Shown piece by piece: positions 15,914 to 24,281 of a stretch of 50,059 nt of DNA. A program made the translations under genes and the position numbers. The notes below the pieces were generated by a model, which did no database searches, was not told the origin of the DNA, and saw only the letters and a list, made by a program, of their open reading frames with translations. The DNA is from CAYOXD01 sp964407825 (GTDB taxonomy: Bacteria > Desulfobacterota > Desulfobacteria > Desulfobacterales > JAFDDL01), in NCBI GenBank assembly GCA_964407825.1, contig CAYOXD010000011.1, forward strand, positions 1 through 50,059, in the 5' to 3' direction. Positions within the stretch are counted from its first letter, which is position 1. Every line of letters starts with the position of its first letter.

Positions 15914-17674
15914 CTATAGGCAGCCCGAGTCCCACAGCTCACAGATGGCCTCCCGGGGCTGGTCCAAACGCAGCTCCTGGGGATAGGGAAAGATGTGACA
16001 CCAGTTGCCGGCCCATAGGGTGTCTTGTGTCTCACGCCAGAACGCCACGCTGAACAGATCCCCATGGTGTTCCTTGAAGACGGCCATAAGGCTCCGGTTC
16101 AGCCCTATAAATTTCTCGAACTCCTCGGGGAAAACATCGTTTTCCCCCACCATGAACCAGGGCTGGCTGGAGAGGGCGTCCTCATCCCGCCTGGCTTCCG
16201 GGATCTTCCTGAAAGTGCAATCGGTCAGGAGACAAAGCTCGTCGTAGTCATAAAAGACCACCCGGCCATGTCGCGTCACGCCAAAATTCTTCAACAGGAA
16301 GTCACCTGGGAAAATATTGCTTCGCGCCAGGTCTTTGATGGCATTTCCGAAATCCACCACTGCGGCACGGGCGGCATCTGCCTCGCTTTGCCTCAGATAG
16401 ATGTCAAGCGGTATCACCCGCCGCTCCACATAGGCAAAATCGACGGTGACCAACCGGCTCTTTACGTGCACCGAGGCAGCCGCATCAGCCTGCAGTTCCT
16501 GGAGCAGCTCCTCGGAAAAATTGCACGGATCGAAGGTCAGGTAATCGTAAGACTGGGCCTCCACCAGCCTGCCGGCCCGGTCATGCCTGAATACAAGATC
16601 GTACTTGTCCATCACCTGCTGCCGGGTAACGGTCTTCGGGTATGGAAACCGGTCCTTAATCAGTTTAAAGACAAGGTCGGTGCCGGGCATGCCGAAAACC
16701 TCCATGACCATGCCCCGCTGGCCGGGGGCCATTACGAAGCGTTCGGCGTTGCAATCGGTCATATATTGCTGGATATCCCGAAACAACTCGGTCTTGCCGT
16801 GCTTTGCATGCCCAATGGCCATGTAGAGTTCCGCGGTCCGTTTCTTCGGCAACACGCTTCCCAGAAATTTGACCAGACCGGAGGGCCGACCCGTTCCCAC
16901 ATGAAAGGAGGAACGGGTAAAGCTGAAAAGGATGCTCACGTCCGATTCGGCCAGCAGGACCGCATCCACATACAGTCCCCCCGGCCCGTGAAGCACCGCG
17001 ATCACCAGAGCCCCCCCCCCGGATCCGCGGAAGAGCCTCCCCACCAGATAGGCGCCCATGCCTCGGTAAAAGACCTGCCGAAGCATCTCGATCCGCTCCG
17101 GAACGCCAAGGCCGCCCGCCGCCTCGAGATGGGCCGCGACCCGACGGGCAATCAGTCCTGCATCCCGCTTTAGATCCGTAAAGGGGACCTGACCGGAAAA
17201 GTCCCGCAGCAATGCGTCGAACAGCACCGTTGCGTCCCCCTGTCCCCTATAGGTCCGATACGAAGGGGACTGCGCCTGGAACGAGGCTGCCCCCCCCCTT
17301 GTTTCTGTGAATTCGATGGCCGGATCGACCCCCACGGTTTTGAACACCTGCCGGGTAACCGAGTTGAACCAGGTCTCAGCCAGCTCCCAATCCGGCAACA
17401 GGCGGCATTTCCGGGAAAATAGTGGTTTCATCCGCGCCCACAGTTCGTGGTCCGAGATACGGTCCCCCATCAGATCGTCCAGGTCCTCCATCAGGCCACT
17501 CAGAACGGCCTTGTACAGAAAGAGCCGTTCCCTGGCATCCGAGCGCATCCCCCGCCAGTCGCGCCGGCAGAATCGGTCAGCCGCCCGGGCGGTGATGGCC
17601 TGAAATCGGGTACGGTACTGGTCAAAGGATGCTAAAATGAGCTGAACCCCCAAGGGGGCAAAATCGGTTTCCAT
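15914..17674 (-). CDS. aceK: Isocitrate dehydrogenase kinase/phosphatase AceK
   Basis: AceK phosphorylates and dephosphorylates isocitrate dehydrogenase and so sets the split between the TCA cycle and the glyoxylate bypass. The 586 residues are close to the length of the enterobacterial enzyme. The motif ELYMAIGHAKHGKTELFRD at about 282-300, the ATP lysine in FKLIKDRF near 336, and the catalytic region FPGDFLLKNFGVTRHG with D458 and FYDYDE with D476 are all intact. The regulatory N-terminal half is complete. The ATG at 17674 is chosen; an extra 33-codon extension lacks family similarity. It is first in the aceK-aceB-aceA-pnt run. The order differs from the enterobacterial aceBAK operon, where aceK is last. 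Confidence 0.97.
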   Translation of the reverse strand: METDFAPLGVQLILASFDQYRTRFQAITARAADRFCRRDWRGMRSDARERLFLYKAVLSGLMEDLDDLMGDRISDHELWARMKPLFSRKCRLLPDWELAETWFNSVTRQVFKTVGVDPAIEFTETRGGAASFQAQSPSYRTYRGQGDATVLFDALLRDFSGQVPFTDLKRDAGLIARRVAAHLEAAGGLGVPERIEMLRQVFYRGMGAYLVGRLFRGSGGGALVIAVLHGPGGLYVDAVLLAESDVSILFSFTRSSFHVGTGRPSGLVKFLGSVLPKKRTAELYMAIGHAKHGKTELFRDIQQYMTDCNAERFVMAPGQRGMVMEVFGMPGTDLVFKLIKDRFPYPKTVTRQQVMDKYDLVFRHDRAGRLVEAQSYDYLTFDPCNFSEELLQELQADAAASVHVKSRLVTVDFAYVERRVIPLDIYLRQSEADAARAAVVDFGNAIKDLARSNIFPGDFLLKNFGVTRHGRVVFYDYDELCLLTDCTFRKIPEARRDEDALSSQPWFMVGENDVFPEEFEKFIGLNRSLMAVFKEHHGDLFSVAFWRETQDTLWAGNWCHIFPYPQELRLDQPREAICELWDSGCL

Positions 17675-18004
17675 CGGAATGCGCTCACCTTCGCTGTATC
17701 GGTGCGTCAATGAAAACTGCGTGTTGTTTGCCAGTTGTTGGTATTTTAACCCGAAGTGTTTAGAAAAAAGCAAGAATTACCGCTGCAAAATGTAAACGAG
17801 TGTCCATCCAGAAATAGGCAAATTGGGTCGAGATCAAGGCGCACGGGCAATCGCAGGGTGACAGTTCGACCACCGCGGCAGCGGTGCGGGGAGGGCGCCG
17901 GGTGCCAGCTTTTCGTTGCCCGGTTCCGGCTTGTCTGATAGGGGTGGAGACTGGGCGGCCAGGGTGCCCCATGAACATGGTTTTTACAATTCGTTCCGGG
18001 AATT
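17675..18004. other. Divergent intergenic region, aceK / AsmA-type gene
   Basis: This 330-base stretch separates two divergent genes and has no supported coding frame. On the aceK side a TAAAAT-like -10 (17743-17748 on the minus strand) with a weak TTGCTT -35 (17768-17773), 19 bases apart, is a possible promoter. Further in is a perfect hairpin with a six-base stem (caccgc/gcggtg, 17871-17886), and near the plus-strand gene a 12-base palindrome-like element, CCATGAACATGG, at 17969-17980 followed by five T residues. The palindrome could be an operator. Only a weak GGGA precedes the ATG at 18005. All regulatory readings are tentative. Confidence 0.3.
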
Positions 18005-21000
18005 ATGAAACTTCCTAAAAAGCGATATCTTATACCGTCCGTGGGACTTGTCGTCCTGGCAATCCTCCTGGCCGCAGCGGTGGTGATCCTGCCCCGGATC
18101 ATCGCCGGCGATGCGGTCAAGCAGCGTATCGAATCGACCCTGTCCACTCTCGCCGGCGGCAAAGTACGTTATAGCCGGGCCCTTCTCCAATTCCGGCCCC
18201 TGCCCCGGATTCTCTTTGAGTCCGGTGTCATCGATATCCCCGGTCGGTTGACGGGCACCGTCGAGACCCTGTCCGTTCATCCGAGGCTCCTTCCGCTCCT
18301 GGTGGGCCGTATCGAAATTGGGCGGCTCCGGCTGGTCAGGCCTCGGCTGAGAATCCTTTTGCCGGCCAACACGGCATCCACTCCTCAGTCCTCGGGCCTG
18401 TCACGCGTGCACGCCCTTGGCAAAGGGGTTGCCGGTCTCATCGCCGCCATGGGCCACGCTTTTTCGGGAGACACCTCGCTGGCAGTAACAGACGGGGGGG
18501 CAACCCTGATATCGAAGCATAAGAAATCGTTGGTGCTTCATCACATCCGCGGCCATTTGGCCTACCGCCCCGCCCGACTCCTCCTGAGATTGAACGAAGG
18601 GTCCCCCGGGGCGGGGGAAATGCGGCTGGGAGTCGATCTGGACCCACGGCGCATGACCGGCAGCGCCCGGATTCACCTCAGCCGGTTCTCCCCCCATGAG
18701 TGGATGGGGATCCTTTCCCCTGAGAACCCCTTGAGGGTGGGGGAATCCCGGCTAAATCTGGATCTCGACCTCAACTTCGAAAAACCCGGAACCCTTTCGG
18801 GCACCGTGGCCTGCACCCTGGCCCGGTTGACCCTCATGCGATCGAAGCAGCGGCGGGTGATCCGGGATGGGGATCTCGATGGCGCCTTTACCCTTGGACC
18901 CAACAGAACCGAGCTGACCCTCTCGGACCTGGACCTGGCCGAGCCCAGGCTGAAGATGACCGGGCGGTATCTCTCGAATGGGGACACCGGCACCCACCGT
19001 TGGGAAATCACCGCCTGCAACCTGGACCTGGCATCCACCGGCCGGCTCGTCCGCTTTTTGGCCAGGGGCATCCACCCCCTCCAAAGCGCCTTCCAAACGC
19101 TCCAGGCGGGCCGGGTGACCGAAATCAAACTCTCCGACGCGGCCGATTCCCTGGCGGATCTGAAAAAAGCGCGGGGACTAAGGATCCGGGGGTATTTAGA
19201 GGACGGAACCATCTATATCCCAAAACCCGACCTGACCCTCACCCATGCCTCGGGCTGGATCAACGTATGGAATCGCACCCTCATGGGCGACGACCTTCAC
19301 GCCCGGCTGGGAAAGGCCATGGGCCACGGCGCCTTCGCCATGACCTTCGAGCGGCATCCACCCTTTCTGCTGGACACCGCCGTTACGGCGGACCTATCCG
19401 AACTGCCGCCCCTGCTGGAGCGCCTGGTCCCAAACAAAATTTTCAAGCAGGAAATGGCGTCCATTCACGGCGCCGAGGGAAAGGCCGAAGGGCGCTTGCG
19501 CATCGAGCATGCCACAGGGAGGGAGCTCGATGTCAAGGTGGATGTATCGCGAATGAATCTAAGCGGTACCTATCAGCGCATCCCCTATCCCATCCAAATC
19601 CGGCAGGGCCGGTTTCGATACGACAAGGATGGAGTCCAACTCGACGACCTCGAAGGACGGATCGGCGCATCGGAATTCTCCGGCCTGGCGGCAAACATCG
19701 GCCTTCATCCCCCCTTTCCCCTTGCCATCAAGGGTCAGGCCCCCTGCGCGGACATGGAGCAGGTTCTCCGCTGGCTGAGACAATACAGGGGCGTGGCCAG
19801 AATCCTGACCCCCATCAAGCAGCTGGCCGGCCCTGTCAGCCTGAGCGACTTTTCCATGAAGGGACCGGCTATTTCACCCTCCCAGTGGCAACTGAACCTG
19901 GCGGGTCGGCTCAAGGGGGTTCGGGCGATCACCTCCGCCCTGCCCTCACCGGTGTTGTTCCGGGAGGGCACCTTCGAGGCAGACCGGAATGCCATTTGTT
20001 TTTTCGACACCCACATGGAAACCATGGATACCCGCCTTGCCGGCCGGGGCATCCTCCAGGGGTATCTGACCTCCACTCCGAAGATCGAGACCACGCTCTC
20101 GGGTTCCGTGGGACCGCAAAGCGCCTCCTGGGCAAGAAAGTCCCTGGGGCTTCCCGGCTTTCTATCGTGGCAATCCCCGAGGAAGCTGTCTGCCATGAAC
20201 CTTCGCTGGAGCAGGCGTTCGGGCCTGGCGCTCACGGGCACGCTCAAGATCCCTGACGGCCCCATACTCCAGGTGAGACTGAAAAAGACCCCTGGTCGCC
20301 TGGCCATCCATCGGCTCGCCATTCACGATGCCCAGTCCGATGCCACCGCTTCTCTGATGGCATCGAAGGATGCCGTCGATCTCACCTTCTCCGGTCAGGT
20401 GAACGGGAGGAGCCTCAATCGGCTCATTTCGGGAAAGCCCTTCTTATCAGGCCTTATCGCCGGTGATGTCCAATCCCACCTTCAGTTGACTGCCCCCCAG
20501 CTATCCACGGTGGAAGGACATCTGAAGGTGAAAAAACTCGATCTGTCAAGGTTCGCCGTTCCGCTGGACATCCATGAGGCTGATCTCTCAGGCCGTAAGG
20601 ACTTGCTTCGGATCCAAAGGGCCGACCTGACCTGGCAGCATCAGCGGCTGCGGCTGGACGGCACCGTCACCGGGCATGGGGACGGATTGCACCTGGACCT
20701 GACAGCGTCCGCAAAAAAGGTCCTATGGTCGGACCTCACCCATTTCCTTGACGGTGAAGCCCGGCGTGCATCCAAACAAAAGGGCAGTACGCCGCATGGA
20801 CAAATTCCCCTTGACGGCTCCCTGAAGGTCCACGCGGACTCCCTCGTGGTCCCCGGCGGCATGGCCTTCGAGCCCATGGAGGCACATCTGAACTTCCACG
20901 ATGGCAAGACAGATGTTTCCATCACCCATGCCACGCTCTGTGGAATCGACCTGACCGGCAACGCCGGCATCAACCACGGCGCCTACCACCTTGAAGCAAC

Positions 21001-21661
21001 CCCTGCGGCAAAGAACCAGGATCTGGCCGCTACGCTGGCATGCCTGAGCGGTAACAGGCAGATTATCACCGGCCGCTTTGCTCTGAACGGTCAGCTCCGT
21101 GCATCCGGCCGCATCGGTGTGCCGCTGACGGATACCCTCTCGGGCCGGGTCTCCCTCAAGTCCGAAAAGGGACGGGTTTTGCGCTTCGGGTTGATGGCCA
21201 AACTATTTACGCTGTTGAATGTGGAGGGTCTCTTCCAGGGCCAGCTTCCGGATCTGGAGGCAAAGGGCTTTCCCTATAAGTCTGCCGAGGCCACGGCCAC
21301 CTTCGACAGGGGAATCCTGCACATCGCAGATGGCGAAATCAACAGCAACGCCATGCACATTTTCTTCCAGGGCAAGGAAAACCTGACGAAAAAAACCCAC
21401 GACCTGACCATCGTCGTTGCCCCCCTGAAAACAATTGACCTCTTGGTATCGCATATCCCGCTGGTCCGGAACGTGCTCAACAAGGGCCTGGTGATTTACC
21501 CCATAACGGTCACCGGCACCTGGGACAAGCCCAATCTCAACCTCGTGGCCCCCGACGCGGTTGGGATCCAAATATGGGGCGTGGTGGTCCGCACCCTCAA
21601 GCTGCCGTTGACAATTCTCGACCCCCTCTTCTCGGTTGGGAAGAAGAAATCACCACATTAG
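18005..21661 (+). CDS. Large AsmA/YhdP-type envelope protein
   Basis: A 1218-residue protein anchored by one N-terminal membrane helix (about residues 10-32, SVGLVVLAILLAAAVVILP) and otherwise periplasmic. The N-terminal region VKQRIESTLSTLAGGKVRYSR and the long series of beta-rich repeats fit the AsmA family. The C-terminal part, with ATATFDRGILHIADGEINS, DLTIVVAPLKTIDLLVSHIP and GTWDKPNLNLV, resembles the AsmA-like C-terminal and DUF3971 regions of YhdP and its relatives. Members are thought to be bridge-like proteins that help move phospholipids between inner and outer membranes. The gene stands alone ahead of a promoter for the next cluster. Only a weak ribosome-binding site is visible. 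Confidence 0.87.
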   Translation: MKLPKKRYLIPSVGLVVLAILLAAAVVILPRIIAGDAVKQRIESTLSTLAGGKVRYSRALLQFRPLPRILFESGVIDIPGRLTGTVETLSVHPRLLPLLVGRIEIGRLRLVRPRLRILLPANTASTPQSSGLSRVHALGKGVAGLIAAMGHAFSGDTSLAVTDGGATLISKHKKSLVLHHIRGHLAYRPARLLLRLNEGSPGAGEMRLGVDLDPRRMTGSARIHLSRFSPHEWMGILSPENPLRVGESRLNLDLDLNFEKPGTLSGTVACTLARLTLMRSKQRRVIRDGDLDGAFTLGPNRTELTLSDLDLAEPRLKMTGRYLSNGDTGTHRWEITACNLDLASTGRLVRFLARGIHPLQSAFQTLQAGRVTEIKLSDAADSLADLKKARGLRIRGYLEDGTIYIPKPDLTLTHASGWINVWNRTLMGDDLHARLGKAMGHGAFAMTFERHPPFLLDTAVTADLSELPPLLERLVPNKIFKQEMASIHGAEGKAEGRLRIEHATGRELDVKVDVSRMNLSGTYQRIPYPIQIRQGRFRYDKDGVQLDDLEGRIGASEFSGLAANIGLHPPFPLAIKGQAPCADMEQVLRWLRQYRGVARILTPIKQLAGPVSLSDFSMKGPAISPSQWQLNLAGRLKGVRAITSALPSPVLFREGTFEADRNAICFFDTHMETMDTRLAGRGILQGYLTSTPKIETTLSGSVGPQSASWARKSLGLPGFLSWQSPRKLSAMNLRWSRRSGLALTGTLKIPDGPILQVRLKKTPGRLAIHRLAIHDAQSDATASLMASKDAVDLTFSGQVNGRSLNRLISGKPFLSGLIAGDVQSHLQLTAPQLSTVEGHLKVKKLDLSRFAVPLDIHEADLSGRKDLLRIQRADLTWQHQRLRLDGTVTGHGDGLHLDLTASAKKVLWSDLTHFLDGEARRASKQKGSTPHGQIPLDGSLKVHADSLVVPGGMAFEPMEAHLNFHDGKTDVSITHATLCGIDLTGNAGINHGAYHLEATPAAKNQDLAATLACLSGNRQIITGRFALNGQLRASGRIGVPLTDTLSGRVSLKSEKGRVLRFGLMAKLFTLLNVEGLFQGQLPDLEAKGFPYKSAEATATFDRGILHIADGEINSNAMHIFFQGKENLTKKTHDLTIVVAPLKTIDLLVSHIPLVRNVLNKGLVIYPITVTGTWDKPNLNLVAPDAVGIQIWGVVVRTLKLPLTILDPLFSVGKKKSPH

Positions 21662-21664
21662 GAA

Positions 21665-21706
21665 TTGACAAACCCCAGGGCATCTGGATTATATTTTATA
21701 AATATA
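21665..21706 (+). promoter_or_regulatory. Sigma70-like promoter with overlapping palindrome
   Basis: Within the 72-base gap before the binding-protein gene, a consensus TTGACA lies at 21665-21670 and a TATATT at 21690-21695, 19 bases apart; TATAAA follows at 21697. A perfect inverted repeat with seven-base arms around three bases (21690-21706) covers the -10 region. Such a position suits an operator for a repressor. The promoter would serve the binding protein, tryptophanase and trehalose genes. It is read from sequence only. Confidence 0.45.
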
Positions 21707-21733
21707 ACCTTTTAGCCATAAAAGGGGATAGCT

Positions 21734-23011
21734 GTGCGATTGGGTATAAAGAGGCGAATCGGGCGCATCAGCTTGTTATCGGCCGGGCTTTCCCTCCTGC
21801 TTGTCGGGGCCGTCTACCTGGGACGCAGGACGGAAAAGAGCGATTTGCCGGCCGGAAACGCCAGCCGTGGAACCCCCTCTCAATACGCCGATTATGTTTT
21901 CGAGCATTCGGATCGGGTAATCAATATCGGCGTCCAACCGCTCTACTCTCCCACCGGCCTGATTACCTCGGCCATGGAGCGGGACAGGGTGTTGAAAAGG
22001 GCCCTGGCACGCCTCGGCATGAAGATGCGCACCTATGCCTTTCTCAAGGGGGATGATGTCAATACCTTCCTCGCCCGGGGGGATCTCAACGCCGGCGTGG
22101 GCGGAGACATGCCCGCCCTGAGCGCAGCCGCGAAAATGAATATTGTGATTCCCGTCATTTTGCAAAAGGGATTCACCTCCATCGTGGCCCGGCACGCCAT
22201 GCTGCTCTCTCAGCTCAAGGGCAAGCGCATCGCCTTCCCCTTCGGTTCCATCGCCCACTACATCGTGCTGGACGTGTTGACCTCGGAAAACATCCCCGCC
22301 TCGGAGGTGAGGCTGCGGCCCATGGATTTCCAGGGGATGTCAGAGGCTCTCCACCGGCATCGCATCGATGCCTTCGCGGTCTGGGAACCCATCTGCGCCA
22401 TGGCGCTGAAGACACACCCGAATTTTCATGTCATTTACCAGCAGATGGACACCGGATACCTGTATTTTTCAGCAAGCACCTGCACCCGGCACCCGAAGGC
22501 CGTCCGGATCCTGGTGGCGGCCGTGGTGCGAGCCTTCAGGTGGATAACGAGCCACAGGCGAAACCTTCAGCTGGCCTGTGAATGGAGCCGCCGGGCCGGC
22601 GAAAAAATGTACGGCCGATCCATTCCCCTCACGGATGGGGAACTGGGGGACCTGGCCCGGCGGGATATCTTCGGTCTGACATCGGTGCCCTCGATTTCCA
22701 GCCTCGACCTGGATCGCACCAGCCCCCTGCACAAGGAAATGCAGTTTCTGAAGACCCTGGGGAAGCTGCCCGCCGGCGCCACCTGGAAGGCCATTCGCGG
22801 CAGCTTCGATTCGAGTATTCTATCTGCCGTCATGGCCTCCCCGGAAACATACGGCATCAACGATTTCGATTACCGCATGGAGAGCGATGAAGACGATCAT
22901 CGAACCGTTCAAAATCAAAGTGGTGGAAAAGATACAGCTGACCTCCCGCGGGCAGCGCCGCAAGATTCTCGAAGCGGCCCATTACAACCTGTTTCAAATC
23001 CAGGCCCGTGA
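21734..23011 (+). CDS. NMT1/SsuA-type ABC substrate-binding protein
   Basis: A 425-residue protein with an N-terminal hydrophobic segment (about 12-29) that lacks a lipobox and may be a signal anchor. The body follows the type-2 periplasmic binding fold of NMT1/SsuA/TauA proteins: VINIGVQPLYSPTGLITSAME, a GDDVNTFLARGDLNAGVGGDMPAL region, LKGKRIAFPFGSIAHYIVLDVL and DAFAVWEPICAMA. Typical ligands are sulfonates, nitrate or pyrimidine precursors; none can be chosen here. No permease or ATPase gene is nearby. GTG with AAAGGGG six bases upstream is a good start. The frame runs 125 bases into tryptophanase, and its last 40 or so residues are low-quality sequence, so a lost or shifted stop codon is possible. 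Confidence 0.82.
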   Translation: MRLGIKRRIGRISLLSAGLSLLLVGAVYLGRRTEKSDLPAGNASRGTPSQYADYVFEHSDRVINIGVQPLYSPTGLITSAMERDRVLKRALARLGMKMRTYAFLKGDDVNTFLARGDLNAGVGGDMPALSAAAKMNIVIPVILQKGFTSIVARHAMLLSQLKGKRIAFPFGSIAHYIVLDVLTSENIPASEVRLRPMDFQGMSEALHRHRIDAFAVWEPICAMALKTHPNFHVIYQQMDTGYLYFSASTCTRHPKAVRILVAAVVRAFRWITSHRRNLQLACEWSRRAGEKMYGRSIPLTDGELGDLARRDIFGLTSVPSISSLDLDRTSPLHKEMQFLKTLGKLPAGATWKAIRGSFDSSILSAVMASPETYGINDFDYRMESDEDDHRTVQNQSGGKDTADLPRAAPQDSRSGPLQPVSNPGP

Positions 23012-24281
23012 TGTTCTCATCGATCTTCTCACCGACAGCGGCACCGCCGCCATGAGCGATGGACAGTGGTCGGCCATGATGCGGGGGGACGAGTCCTACG
23101 CCGGCGCCAAGAGCTTCTACGCCTTTTACGAGGCCGTCGCCGGCATCACCGGCTTCAAGCACATCATTCCCACCCACCAGGGCCGGGCCGCCGAGCGCAT
23201 CCTCTTCGAAATCGTTGCCAGGCCTGGCCATTTCATCCCCTCCAACACCCATTTCGATACCACCCGGGCCAATATCGAATACAAGGGGGCCGAAGCCGTG
23301 GACCTGGTGATCCCAGAGGGAAAGGACCCCCAGTGCCCTCATCCCTTCAAGGGCAACATGGATCTGGCAAAGCTGGAAGCCTTCATCCTGGACAAGGGCG
23401 CCGCGCGCATTCCCCTGTGCATGATCACGGTGACGAACAATTCCGGGGGCGGCCAGCCCGTCTCCATGGAAAACATTCGGGGCGCCAAGGCGATCTGCGC
23501 GGCGCACGGCATCCCACTGTTCCTGGATGCCTGCCGGTTCGCCGAAAACGCCTACTTCATCAAGACCCGCGAAAAAGGCTTTAAACGTAAGTCCTGCAAA
23601 GCCATTGCCAGGGAGATGTTCTCTTACACCGACGGGTGCACCATGAGCGCCAAGAAGGACGGCCTGGCCAACATCGGCGGCTGGCTCGCCACCCGTGACG
23701 AAAAGCTGGCCCTGAAGTGCAAAAACCTGCTCATCGTGACGGAGGGATTTCCCACCTACGGCGGGCTTGCGGGAAGGGACCTGGAAGCCATCGCCCAGGG
23801 GCTCAAAGAGGTCCTGGACGAGGACTATCTGCATTACCGGGTGCGTACGGCCCAGTATATGGGCGAGCGGCTCGATGCCATCGGCGTCCCCTATATCCGG
23901 CCAGCGGGCGGCCATGCGATCTACCTGGATGCCAAGGCCCTGGCGCCCCACATCCCGGTGCACCGCTTTCCGGGGCAGTCCGTGGCCTGTGCCCTCTACC
24001 TCGAGGGTGGCGTCCGGTCCTGTGAAATCGGGGGCGTCATGTTCGGAAGAACCGACCCCGCTACGGGCACATACCGGCCGCCGAATATGGAGCTGGTGCG
24101 GCTGGCCTTTCCCAGGCGGGTTTATACCCAGAGCCACTTCGACTATGTGGTGGAGGCCATCGAGGCGGTCTTTCGCCAACGGCAGCGCCTCAGGGGCATG
24201 CGCATCGACGTGGAACCCGAACGCCTCCGGCATTTCACAGCCGAGTTCAGCTATGTGGACGATGAGGCCCTGGCGCCGTGA
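22887..24281 (+). CDS. tnaA: Tryptophanase
   Basis: A PLP-dependent beta-eliminating lyase of 464 residues that should convert L-tryptophan to indole, pyruvate and ammonia. It shows EPFKIKVVEKI at the N-terminus, LLTDSGTAAMSD, HIIPTHQGRAAE, the conserved FLDACRFAENAYFIK and the PLP lysine K257 in MSAKKDG. Tryptophanase is preferred over tyrosine phenol-lyase because the segment GGVRSCEIG has isoleucine where the phenol-lyase has its substrate-binding arginine. The ATG has GGAG four bases upstream and lies inside the 3' end of the binding-protein gene. Its stop overlaps treY by four bases. No TnaC leader peptide or TnaB permease is seen next to it. Confidence 0.93.
   Translation: MKTIIEPFKIKVVEKIQLTSRGQRRKILEAAHYNLFQIQARDVLIDLLTDSGTAAMSDGQWSAMMRGDESYAGAKSFYAFYEAVAGITGFKHIIPTHQGRAAERILFEIVARPGHFIPSNTHFDTTRANIEYKGAEAVDLVIPEGKDPQCPHPFKGNMDLAKLEAFILDKGAARIPLCMITVTNNSGGGQPVSMENIRGAKAICAAHGIPLFLDACRFAENAYFIKTREKGFKRKSCKAIAREMFSYTDGCTMSAKKDGLANIGGWLATRDEKLALKCKNLLIVTEGFPTYGGLAGRDLEAIAQGLKEVLDEDYLHYRVRTAQYMGERLDAIGVPYIRPAGGHAIYLDAKALAPHIPVHRFPGQSVACALYLEGGVRSCEIGGVMFGRTDPATGTYRPPNMELVRLAFPRRVYTQSHFDYVVEAIEAVFRQRQRLRGMRIDVEPERLRHFTAEFSYVDDEALAP

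Noticed and set aside
22700..22886. TnaC-type leader peptide before tryptophanase
   Set aside because: The upstream DNA is the coding end of the binding-protein gene and no short Trp-containing peptide with its own start was seen.
22857..24233. A 458-codon open frame on the minus strand
   Set aside because: It is the shadow of tryptophanase and has no start context or family resemblance.
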